From positions 1-12,438 of the forward strand of contig JAKPQU010000358.1 of the NCBI GenBank assembly GCA_029555925.1: a DNA stretch of 12,438 nucleotides, read 5' to 3'. Shown here piece by piece: positions 5,423 to 12,165 of the stretch (its first letter is position 1; each line of letters begins with the position of its first letter). The position numbers and the translations under genes are program-made. Source of the stretch: Bacillota bacterium (GTDB lineage: Bacteria > Eremiobacterota > SpSt-956 > JAKJGF01). The notes below the pieces were generated by a model, which worked only from the letters and a program-made list of their open reading frames with translations, did no database searches and had not been told where the DNA came from.

Positions 5423-6214
5423 TCATTGTCCCACTTCAATTCCTACTACTGTATATGAAGGACTGAAAATAAATCTGATCCCTGTATAACTCAAATACAC
5501 TCCAAAAGGATTGGCTATTACATTTTTTATATAATCATACTGTGTGGTTTGTTTCAATAAAACCTCGCTGCCCTGATAAAGTTTCTTCACATCGTCAATC
5601 CTTGAGCCGACTTTGATGCCTTTTGAAGTCTGAAATCTTGGATTTGTCGTTATAATATTGGATAAAACCTGACCTGAACTGAAATAAAATATCATACCAA
5701 TATTGGGATAATGGCTGACGACACAGGAGGCACCGCTGTTATCTTCAACTTTGCCGGGATTTCCAAGAGCATCTTTTATCTGTTCCATGGTTACCCCACC
5801 GACCTGAAAAGGCCCTATTCTGCCTCCCTCAATTACATAATCAAAACCATTTGCCTGCTGATTTGTCTGTTGATTCCCTCCTGAACCGGACATTGCCTGT
5901 AAAGCAGCAGCTTTATTATCCTTTGCATAGGAGTTATTCGGATCTATAATCAAAACATTATCATAGCATTTTATTGCTTCTTTATATTTTCCCAGATAAT
6001 ACAGAGCACTTCCTCTGTTAAACCAGGCTTCTACATTATTGGCATTTACATTTAAAGCCGCATCATAATATTTAATTGCCTCTTCATATTTCCCCTGATC
6101 AAACACCTGATTTCCGTATTTAACCCATTCTTCCGAAGTTTGTGCTCCTGCAGGTAAACTGATAAAAAATAAAAACAAAAAAACACTGAATATAATAGAT
6201 ATTTTGTATATCAT
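5423..6214 (-). CDS. Secreted TPR protein with C-terminal repeat domain
   Basis: A 263-residue exported protein. A signal peptide occupies residues 1-24 (hydrophobic IIFSVFLFLFFISLP, cleavage likely after AGA). Two TPR units follow: SEEWVKYGNQVFDQGKYEEA (from about 27) and VEAWFNRGSALYYLGKYKEA (from about 61), each ending in a YYDAAL or CYDNVL helix and NPNN/DPNN-type turn. After a Q/N linker, residues about 128-263 contain two similar motifs, IGPFQVGGVTMEQIKDALGN and GIKVGSRIDDVKKLYQGSEV, of a kind often seen as 'IG.(I/V)G.T..(E/D)V...LG' repeats in exported proteins. TPR repeats usually mediate protein contacts; the partner is unknown. GGAGG lies 7 bases before the ATG. It is the first gene of an operon with the acidic repeat protein. 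Confidence 0.88.
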   Translation of the reverse strand: MIYKISIIFSVFLFLFFISLPAGAQTSEEWVKYGNQVFDQGKYEEAIKYYDAALNVNANNVEAWFNRGSALYYLGKYKEAIKCYDNVLIIDPNNSYAKDNKAAALQAMSGSGGNQQTNQQANGFDYVIEGGRIGPFQVGGVTMEQIKDALGNPGKVEDNSGASCVVSHYPNIGMIFYFSSGQVLSNIITTNPRFQTSKGIKVGSRIDDVKKLYQGSEVLLKQTTQYDYIKNVIANPFGVYLSYTGIRFIFSPSYTVVGIEVGQ

Positions 6215-6251
6215 ACAGGTACCTCCTTAAATTATTTAATGTATCGAGCAT

Positions 6252-6320
6252 ACATAATACATATATGCTCCCGTGATGCGTAACGCGTGACGGGAGGAAA
6301 AAGCTTATGCTCAGGTAAGT
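6252..6320 (+). repeat. GTRANGC heptad repeat with extended flanks
   Basis: Core units from 6273: GTGATGC, GTAACGC, GTGACGG. CTCCCGT (6268-6274) and ACGGGAG (6290-6296) form a perfect 7-bp inverted repeat, and GAGCATA (6246-6252) with TATGCTC (6264-6270) forms another just to the left. The flanks match those of the 4674-4760 copy (ATAATACATATATGCTC on the left, GCTTATGCTCAGGTAAGTAA on the right). It has one heptad fewer than that copy. Confidence 0.85.
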
Positions 6321-6370
6321 AAGTTTACGAACTCATTACCTGCTATTCTAAATTAAAAGTGTTATTAAAG

Positions 6371-6417
6371 TGTCTAAAAACTGTAAAAAGATGTAACAAT
6401 TTATTACAAAATATAAT
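6371..6417 (+). promoter_or_regulatory. TGTAA box pair next to a TATAAT
   Basis: TGTAA at 6382 and 6392 (10 bp apart), with a degenerate TGTCT at 6371, an inverted TTACA at 6404 and TATAAT at 6412-6417. The second box occupies the -35 position, the layout expected for activation by an OmpR/CpxR-type regulator. It could serve the FIST operon with a leader of about 160 nt. Confidence 0.5.
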
Positions 6418-6489
6418 GACTGCCGGTAAAATAGATAAAATATTTTTTCAATTACAACTTCTTAAATTTTAGCAAATATTCATTTAAAG

Positions 6490-6498
6490 TGCTATAAT
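6490..6498 (+). promoter_or_regulatory. Extended -10 promoter of the FIST operon
   Basis: TGCTATAAT is an extended -10 element (TGnTATAAT). The sequence 17-18 bases upstream (TTAGCA) matches TTGACA in four of six positions. It lies about 85 bases before the first start codon at 6585. Confidence 0.55.
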
Positions 6499-6584
6499 TT
6501 AGGATACAAATTATTTAAATATTTTAACCTGTTAGTCGATATAAATATTATATGGCAAAATTATCAAAGGGAGGATCCTGTAAT

Positions 6585-6809
6585 ATGGCGGGAAAAATAA
6601 AAGAAATAATTGATCTCATTATTACACAGCGCGGAAAAGGTGATGATAAGCTCGTATCGATACTGAAAACAAAATTAATTTTAAAGGGCATACATCCGGA
6701 TAAATACAATCATGCATCTATTGATTATCCACCTGTTATTCAAAAACTAGAGAAAATGGCAGGAGAACTCGGTGTAAAAATATCACATATGGAGGATTCT
6801 ATAAAATGA
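6585..6809 (+). CDS. Small protein preceding FIST protein (74 aa)
   Basis: A 74-residue soluble, mixed-charge protein: MAGKIKEIIDLIITQRGKGD, then a basic stretch KTKLILKGIHPDKYN and a C-terminal amphipathic helix VIQKLEKMAGELGVKIS. I prefer ATG 6585, 10 bases after AAAGGGAGG (6566-6574), over the in-frame ATG at 6552, which has no ribosome binding site and would put that site inside the gene. Its stop overlaps the start of the FIST gene (ATGA), so the two are translationally coupled and probably made in fixed ratio. I recall similar short proteins next to FIST genes but cannot give a name. A role as partner or adaptor of the FIST protein is inference. Confidence 0.78.
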   Translation: MAGKIKEIIDLIITQRGKGDDKLVSILKTKLILKGIHPDKYNHASIDYPPVIQKLEKMAGELGVKISHMEDSIK

Positions 6810-7933
6810 AAAACATCCTTGCAGCCTATTCTACGAGAAATTCCATTTCAGAAATTATAGAAGATTTAAAAGATCAGTTCTATGGACTTAAAAGCCAGAT
6901 GCTACTCTATTTTGCATCATCAAATATAGATCAGGGAAAACTTGCCGTGGCAATAAGCAAAGCTTTCCCAGAAAACATAATTTTCGGATGTTCCACAGCA
7001 GGTGAGATTGTAAGTGGAAAGATGCTGAAAAATTCAGTCGTGGCCATGGGCTTTTTCAATAATATTATCAAAAAAGCGTCGGTAGAGATTATCGAACATA
7101 TCAAAGATAAATCAGAGGAATATATAGAGGAAAAAGTCAGGACTGCTTTTAAAAATTTTGAAAATCACTTCGGTGTATCTTTAAAAGATATGGATTTTAG
7201 AAAATACGCAGGTATTATCCTTATAGACGGGTTAAGCTGCGCAGAAGAAAAACTTATGGAGGTAATAGGGGATTTGACCAATGTTATATTTGTAGGTGCC
7301 TCTGCAGGTGATGATATAAAATTCAAAGAAACTTACGTCTATGCAAACGGTCACTGTTATACAGACAGTGCAGTACTTGCCATTTTCGAACCTGATACGG
7401 AGTTTGACATAATTAAGACTCAAAGTTTTTGCACGACAGGTAAAAAACTGATAGCAAATAAAGTTGATACAAAAGCACGTACTGTCATTGAGTTTAACAA
7501 TAAACCTGCTGCTCAGGCTTATGCAGAAGCCCTGGAAATAAGTATTAATCAGGCAAATAACTATTTTATGACAAATCCCATAGGACTCATGATAAAGGAT
7601 GAACCATATGTAAGAAGTCCAAAGGAAATCAAAGAAAATTCTATAGTCTTTTTAAGTAACCTCCTGGAAGGTATGGAACTTGAACTATTAGAATCTACAG
7701 AGATAATTAAAGATACCCGTAAAGCTGTGTTTGATAAAATAAATGAGATGGGTGACCTTTCAGGTATTATAAATTTCCATTGTATCCTCCGCACACTTGA
7801 ACTGGAGCAAAAAGGCACAGGAGAAGATTACGGAAAGATATTTTTAAATATTCCTACTGTAGGTTTCAGTACCTACGGGGAAGAATATCTTGGCCATATA
7901 AATCAAACATCTACTATGCTTGTATTCAAATAA
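6806..7933 (+). CDS. FIST-domain signal transduction protein
   Basis: A 375-residue protein with FIST_N (about 20-210) and FIST_C (about 225-355), a sensory unit predicted from genome context studies to bind small ligands, possibly amino acids. The signature IIFGCSTAGEIVSG spans about residues 58-71; IILIDGLSCAEE and VGASAGDD follow. The C-terminal half has QAYAEALEI and NPIGL, and ends near TVGFSTYGEE. There is no signal peptide or membrane span, so it acts in the cytoplasm. ATG 6806 overlaps the stop of the 74-aa gene and has GGAGG 10 bases upstream. The hybrid kinase follows within 16 bases. The simplest model is a separate sensor whose state is read by that kinase. Ligand and partner are not visible in the sequence. 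Confidence 0.92.
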   Translation: MKNILAAYSTRNSISEIIEDLKDQFYGLKSQMLLYFASSNIDQGKLAVAISKAFPENIIFGCSTAGEIVSGKMLKNSVVAMGFFNNIIKKASVEIIEHIKDKSEEYIEEKVRTAFKNFENHFGVSLKDMDFRKYAGIILIDGLSCAEEKLMEVIGDLTNVIFVGASAGDDIKFKETYVYANGHCYTDSAVLAIFEPDTEFDIIKTQSFCTTGKKLIANKVDTKARTVIEFNNKPAAQAYAEALEISINQANNYFMTNPIGLMIKDEPYVRSPKEIKENSIVFLSNLLEGMELELLESTEIIKDTRKAVFDKINEMGDLSGIINFHCILRTLELEQKGTGEDYGKIFLNIPTVGFSTYGEEYLGHINQTSTMLVFK

Positions 7934-7936
7934 TTT

Positions 7937-10900
7937 ATGGAGAAACCTATGCTTTTACATGATGAATTTCTTCAATCTATTAATATTATTAATTATTCCA
8001 TGTCTGCTCTATTCCATATCATATATATCAATAAGGCCATAAAAAACCTTTCAGGAAGAGACGATGAAGATTTTTTAAGAAATCCCTCATTATGGCTTGA
8101 TATTATCCATCCTGACGATCTGGAAACCGTAAAGAAATCTTTAACCATCTATCCCTTTAATTTAATATATCGTATAGTCCATATTAACGGTGATATAAAA
8201 TGGCTTATTAACCGCGGAGCAATGGCTTCAGATGGAAACAGAATAGATGGCATAGTAATTGATATTACGGAACAAAAGCAAATTGAAGAAAAACTGAAAA
8301 ACATAGGTAAAACCCAGAGTTTATTCCTTGACAACATTACATTACAGATCTGGTATTTAATAGATGAAGAAACCTATGGAGGTGCCAATAAAAGTCATGC
8401 CAGTTTTCTCGGAATAGATGAGAACTCTTTTCCCGGCATGTCATTATATTCAATTTTTCCTCATGATATATCAGAAAATTTAGTAAAGACCAGCAGAGAA
8501 GTATTTCAATCAGGAACAGCTATATGCAGGGAAGAATGGCTATCAGGGGCAGGAGGAGAATTAAGTTTATTTTCTGTAAAAAGGATACCAATATCAGGAG
8601 AAAAGGGTCATGTAGAATATGTTTTATGTTCGGCAGAAGATATAACAGACAGGAAACTTGTAGAAAAGGTGCTTATGGAAAGTGAAGAAATCTTCCGTAT
8701 GATCAGTATATCTGCCCAGGATGCAATTATTATCATAGACAGTTCAGGTCTGGTGACTCACTGGAATCCTGCTGCGGAGAAGATTCTGGGATACAGTGAA
8801 ATCGAAATTCTCGGAGAAACCCTGGAGAATACTCTTGTGCCCACAGCCTATAGAGAGACATATAATTCTATTTTATCTTCCTGGCAGAAAACAGGAGCAT
8901 GTGATGCAATAGGTAAATGTAATGAAATTATTGTTTTAAGAAAAGACGGAAAAGAGATTAATGTGGAGATGTCTCTTTCATCGGTAAAACTGCAGGAACA
9001 GTGGCATGCTATCGGAATAATCAGAGATATTACAGAACGAAAATCTATGGAATTACTGTTAAAAAAACAAACAGAAGAACTCATCAATACCAATCAATTG
9101 TTACTGCAGGCCAAGGAAGAGGCTGAAATAGCCAATAGAACAAAAAGCCAGTTCGTGGCAAATATGAGCCATGAAATCCGTACACCAATGAATGGCGTTA
9201 TTGGAATGACAAGCCTTCTTTTAAATACCGACCTGACTTCAGAGCAGCTTGAATATACGGAAACTATACGTAAAAGCGCCGATGCACTTCTTTTAATTAT
9301 CAATGATATACTGGACTTCTCAAAGATTGAAGCAGGTAAAATTACCCTTGAGCCATCGGAGTTCAGTATAATGGAAATAATGGAAGACACATCGGATTTG
9401 CTGGCATTAAAAGCCCATGAAAAAAATATAGAATTCAATTATTTTATATACAGAGATGTTCCGAATTATATAACAGGTGACCATGGCAAGGTACGTCAAA
9501 TCCTCATAAACCTCTGTAACAATGCAATAAAATTCACAGAGAAAGGGGAAGTAATGGTCGAGATTATACTGGAAGAGGAGAAAGGCAATGAGGTTACTAT
9601 AAAGTTCAGTGTTTCCGATACAGGCATCGGTATAGGAGAAGCACAGATGAACCGCCTCTTTAAACCATTTTCTCAGGTAGACGGTTCAACTACAAGAAGA
9701 TACGGAGGTACGGGGCTCGGTCTGGTTATATCAAAAAAACTTGCCGAAATGATGGGTGGCACAATTGGCGTGGAAAGTAAAGAAGGCATAGGCTCCAAAT
9801 TCTGGTTTACGGCAGTATTTGAAAAAAACCTTCAACCTGTAGATGAATTTATTGCAATAACAGAGGAACTAAAAAAATATCGCATTTTAATTATAGATGA
9901 TAATGAGACAAACAGGTTTATATTAAAAGAATATTTAAAAATGTGGGGTTGCCGGTTTGATGAAGCTTCCGGAGGTACACAGGCCCTTGTAAAGTTTTAC
10001 CAGGCATGTGAACAACAAGATCCTTTTGAAATAGCATTGTTAGACATGCAGATGCCTGAAATGGACGGTATTACCCTGGCCAGGCAAATCAAAATGAGTC
10101 CTCAACTTAAAAGTACTATTTTGCTTTTACTCACATCAATGGACAAAAAACTCGATTCTATTAATAAGGAACCTATTTTCGACGCATGTCTCAATAAACC
10201 GATTAAACAATCAAATTTATTAAATACTCTTCTCACAATTCTCGGGAAACAGAGATTACACAAAGAAAAAACTTCAGAGGATACAGGAATTAAAGTTAAA
10301 ATTGAAAAACCGGCCTTGGGAAAGAATAAATATCATGTTCTTGTTGTAGAAGATAATTACATCAACCAGAAGGTTGCACTTCGTATATTAAGCAAACTCG
10401 GTTACTCTGCCGATAGTGTGGGGAACGGGAAAGAAGCTATAAAAGCTCTGGAAATGGTACCTTATGATATTGTGCTCATGGATATACAGATGCCGGAAAT
10501 GAATGGTTTTGAAGCAACTGAAATTATAAGAAATCCCGCATCTAGAGTACTAAATCACCATATTCCAGTTATTGCAATGACAGCTCATTCAATGAAAGGT
10601 GATAGAGAAAAATGTATAAAAGCAGGAATGAACAATTATATAGCAAAACCTGTTAAACTGGATGAAGTCGCCCAGATTCTTGAAAAAGAACTATCTCTTG
10701 TTAGGTTAAAAGATAAAAAAGAACATATCGTTATGAAAGAAACGTCATGTAAAGAAATTTTCGACTGGAATAATATGCTTATCAGACTGGATGGAGATGA
10801 AGAATTTGCCAGGGAAATTTTAAGAGATACTATAGAAGATAGTAATATAATAAATCTCAGAAAACTTTTCGAAGAAAATAATATTGATGAAATGATTAAT

Positions 10901-11080
10901 GTGGCCCACTCGCTGAAAGGTGTCTATGCAAATATCGATGCAGTTAAATTAAAAGAAGTAGTAATGGAAATAGAAGTAGCAGGAAAACAAAAAAAATTAG
11001 AGATATTGGAAGGACTTATCGCTAAATTAGAAGCAGAATTAGAAAGATTTAAAAAAGTAATAAATCATATTTTATATTAG
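7937..11080 (+). CDS. Hybrid histidine kinase (3 PAS, HisKA, HATPase, 2 REC, HPt)
   Basis: A large cytoplasmic phosphorelay protein of 1,047 residues with no membrane span. In order: three PAS domains (about 15-112, 125-240, 248-370, the first and third ending in DITE(Q/R)K), a coiled coil, HisKA with H412 in NMSHEIRTPMNG, HATPase with N box LINLCNNAIKF, DTGIGIG (D561) and GGTGLGL, receiver 1 (D654-D655, phosphoacceptor D703 in LLDMQMPEMDG, T733, K754), receiver 2 (E805-D806, D849 in LMDIQMPEMNG, K904) and an HPt domain with H991 in VAHSLKG. All catalytic residues look intact, so a full relay is possible. ATG 7949, 6 bases after GGAG (7939-7942), may be the true start and would remove four residues. 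It is the last gene of the FIST operon; no output regulator is encoded beside it. Confidence 0.95.
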   Translation: MEKPMLLHDEFLQSINIINYSMSALFHIIYINKAIKNLSGRDDEDFLRNPSLWLDIIHPDDLETVKKSLTIYPFNLIYRIVHINGDIKWLINRGAMASDGNRIDGIVIDITEQKQIEEKLKNIGKTQSLFLDNITLQIWYLIDEETYGGANKSHASFLGIDENSFPGMSLYSIFPHDISENLVKTSREVFQSGTAICREEWLSGAGGELSLFSVKRIPISGEKGHVEYVLCSAEDITDRKLVEKVLMESEEIFRMISISAQDAIIIIDSSGLVTHWNPAAEKILGYSEIEILGETLENTLVPTAYRETYNSILSSWQKTGACDAIGKCNEIIVLRKDGKEINVEMSLSSVKLQEQWHAIGIIRDITERKSMELLLKKQTEELINTNQLLLQAKEEAEIANRTKSQFVANMSHEIRTPMNGVIGMTSLLLNTDLTSEQLEYTETIRKSADALLLIINDILDFSKIEAGKITLEPSEFSIMEIMEDTSDLLALKAHEKNIEFNYFIYRDVPNYITGDHGKVRQILINLCNNAIKFTEKGEVMVEIILEEEKGNEVTIKFSVSDTGIGIGEAQMNRLFKPFSQVDGSTTRRYGGTGLGLVISKKLAEMMGGTIGVESKEGIGSKFWFTAVFEKNLQPVDEFIAITEELKKYRILIIDDNETNRFILKEYLKMWGCRFDEASGGTQALVKFYQACEQQDPFEIALLDMQMPEMDGITLARQIKMSPQLKSTILLLLTSMDKKLDSINKEPIFDACLNKPIKQSNLLNTLLTILGKQRLHKEKTSEDTGIKVKIEKPALGKNKYHVLVVEDNYINQKVALRILSKLGYSADSVGNGKEAIKALEMVPYDIVLMDIQMPEMNGFEATEIIRNPASRVLNHHIPVIAMTAHSMKGDREKCIKAGMNNYIAKPVKLDEVAQILEKELSLVRLKDKKEHIVMKETSCKEIFDWNNMLIRLDGDEEFAREILRDTIEDSNIINLRKLFEENNIDEMINVAHSLKGVYANIDAVKLKEVVMEIEVAGKQKKLEILEGLIAKLEAELERFKKVINHILY

Positions 11081-11118
11081 TGAAAAGTGAATAATATCCT
11101 ATTCTTTTCACTTTTCAC
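11080..11118 (+). terminator. GTGAAAAGTGAA inverted repeat after the hybrid kinase
   Basis: GTGAAAAGTGAA (11080-11091) pairs with TTCACTTTTCAC (11107-11118), a perfect 12-bp stem over a 15-base loop that starts at the last base of the kinase stop codon. The stem is A+T-rich and not followed by a T run, so terminator activity is uncertain. Each arm is a GTGAAAA heptad pair, and the right arm plus CTCTAATTAAA is the inverse of the sequence at 962-978. Confidence 0.5.
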
Positions 11119-11128
11119 TCTAATTAAA

Positions 11129-11269
11129 CAGGAGTTACGCATTAATTGTCTGTCATCCCCGCGAAAGCGTGGCTCCATAAGCTTTTTCGTGAAATTACAG
11201 TGGATTCCAGCGTACGCGGGAATGACACTGGTTTATCGATGTTTTTAATTCAAAAATGTGTAACTCCTG
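11129..11269. mobile_element. 141-bp MITE-like element with target duplication
   Basis: Terminal inverted repeats CAGGAGTTACGCATT (11129-11143) and AATGTGTAACTCCTG (11255-11269) differ at one position. ATTAAA directly flanks both ends (11123-11128 and 11270-11275), a likely 6-bp target duplication. Inside is a second inverted pair, TGTCATCCCCGCG (11151-11163) and CGCGGGAATGACA (11215-11227), a GC-rich motif common in bacterial dispersed repeats. It has no reading frame, so it would depend on a transposase elsewhere. Confidence 0.8.
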
Positions 11270-11469
11270 ATTAAATTCTAACAAGTTATGAAATACATTA
11301 TAAATGATTAGTTATTACTGTGCTCCCCTGTAAATTTCTCCTCAAATATTACAAAATATTACATATTTTTACATATTATCCCAAAAAAATAAAAATTCTG
11401 TAACAAATTTGAAGTAAACTATAATTATTCCTCAATAAATAAAATAAAAACCAGAAAGGATGGATAATA
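11270..11469. other. Intergenic region before the EF-hand gene
   Basis: An A+T-rich leader region with no gene. Its content is the box and promoter set given separately (11329-11425), followed by an A-rich untranslated leader. Confidence 0.5.
11329..11425 (+). promoter_or_regulatory. EF-hand gene promoter with 10-bp TTACA boxes
   Basis: TTACA, the complement of TGTAA, occurs at 11349, 11359 and 11369 in exact 10-bp register. Forward TGTAA lies at 11329 and 11399. TATAAT is at 11420-11425, and the TGTAA at 11399 overlaps the -35 position. Orientation is opposite to the response regulator boxes, but the period is the same. Confidence 0.6.
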
Positions 11470-11775
11470 ATGATTAATAGTATCGGGCAGAGTAATTTTG
11501 ATCCAACCGAAATGGTTCAAAAAATGTTCAAAAAACTTGATACAGACGAAAATGGCAGTATAAGTAAAAGTGAATTGCAGGAAATGCTCAAAAACAGGAA
11601 TAAAAATAATACTGTCACAGATACGAAGGAAACAGAAAGGCTTGATGAAATATATAGCAAGCTGGACACAGACAGCAGCGGAGATGTAAGTGAGGCTGAA
11701 CTGGAAGCAGGGATGAAAGAGATGGCCCCCCTCCCCCACCGCCTCCGCCTGCAGACATGCTTAAATCAATGGTAA
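11470..11775 (+). CDS. EF-hand protein, N-terminal part (frameshifted)
   Basis: Calcium-binding EF-hand protein. Two loops fit the 12-residue consensus: DTDENGSISKSE (about residues 25-36) and DTDSSGDVSEAE (about 64-75), each with D at 1 and 3 and E at 12. There is no signal peptide. AAGGA lies 9 bases before ATG 11470. After MKEMAP the frame turns into PLPHRLRLQTCLNQW and stops, whereas the DNA GGCCCCCCTCCCCC in the -1 frame encodes a polyproline run that continues into the open frame ending at 11981. One extra C in the C6 run would give a single protein of about 170 residues with eight prolines between the EF-hands and the C-terminal part. This could be a mutation, an assembly error or slippage. 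The start MINSIG resembles MIGSIG of the protein at 4385. Confidence 0.8.
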   Translation: MINSIGQSNFDPTEMVQKMFKKLDTDENGSISKSELQEMLKNRNKNNTVTDTKETERLDEIYSKLDTDSSGDVSEAELEAGMKEMAPLPHRLRLQTCLNQW

Positions 11776-11981
11776 ACACGTTAAATAATTATTCTTCCGA
11801 TGAATCTTCTACACAGAATATACTGAATATTCTGACTAAAGTAGAGAATGGAGAAGAGATTACCGATGAGGATAAATCTACACTTCATACCTTTGTAAAT
11901 CAGTTACAGGCTACTATCGGTTCGTCAGGTACCAATGATAATAACTGGAAAGGATTGTTTGTAAATTCTCTCCAGGGATAA
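11757..11981 (+). pseudogene. C-terminal part of the frameshifted EF-hand protein
   Basis: An open frame of 74 codons from an ATG, extending further upstream in the same frame through GPPPPPPPPAD. The ATG at 11757 has no ribosome binding site, so this is best read as the continuation of the EF-hand gene at 11470 after loss of one C. The peptide is acidic and Ser/Asn-rich, with a helix NILNILTKVENGEEITDEDK followed by LHTFVNQLQATIG, and no EF-hand loop. Composition and length suit a C-terminal interaction or oligomerisation segment; I cannot name it. Confidence 0.65.
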
Positions 11982-12080
11982 TAAATTACAAGTATGGGAA
12001 GGGTGAAGGGTGAAGGGAAGAATACGGTTGCCTTCTTCATTATGACTACCCGGTCATGGCAGTTACACAGTTTATAAAGA
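11982..12080. other. Region downstream of the EF-hand gene
   Basis: No gene is seen. It has a short GTGAAGG heptad run (11996-12016) and a weak hairpin ATGAC-TACCCG-GTCAT just after position 12040. GAAGG and CCTTC around 12012-12036 could also pair. No strong terminator. Confidence 0.4.
11996..12016 (+). repeat. GTGAAGG heptad run (2-3 units)
   Basis: GGGAAGG, GTGAAGG, GTGAAGG in 7-bp register. It is the shortest of the arrays and follows the stop of the EF-hand frame by 14 bases. Confidence 0.6.
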
Positions 12081-12082
12081 GT

Positions 12083-12160
12083 GACTGCTCCCTCCACTAA
12101 GCTACGCTATAGTAGGGGCTTCTTGGGGCTTTACCCACAGACTACAGCCCTAGTCTGATA
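12083..12160 (-). ncRNA. Possible tnpB-type guide RNA scaffold (orphan)
   Basis: Starting from the strong minus-strand promoter, the predicted transcript begins near 12159. It contains GACTA/TAGTC and GGGCT/AGCCC segments that could form a pseudoknot, then CCCCAAGAAGCCCC, a hairpin and GAGGGAGCAGTCAC. This order recalls the 3' part of TnpB-associated RNAs, in which the guide lies just beyond the element end. Here the 'guide' would begin about 12082 (TCTTTATAAACTG). No nuclease gene is in the window. The identification is by resemblance only. Confidence 0.35.
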
Positions 12161-12165
12161 ATGTT

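Larger units (their letters stand above)
6215..6584. other. Divergent intergenic region
   Basis: Between the minus-strand TPR gene and the plus-strand FIST operon. It holds a heptad repeat (6252-6320), a TGTAA box pair with a TATAAT (6371-6417) and a second, extended -10 promoter (6490-6498). No gene is seen. Confidence 0.6.

Noticed and set aside
405..6296. Heptad arrays as CRISPR repeats
   Set aside because: The units are 7 bp with no spacers, and there are no cas genes.
6552..6584. ATG 6552 as start of the 74-aa protein
   Set aside because: There is no ribosome binding site before it, and a strong AAAGGGAGG lies inside the extension, serving ATG 6585.
11425..11739. Minus-strand frame opposite the EF-hand gene
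   Set aside because: The plus strand encodes clear EF-hand loops; the minus frame is hydrophobic noise from the reverse complement and has no convincing start.
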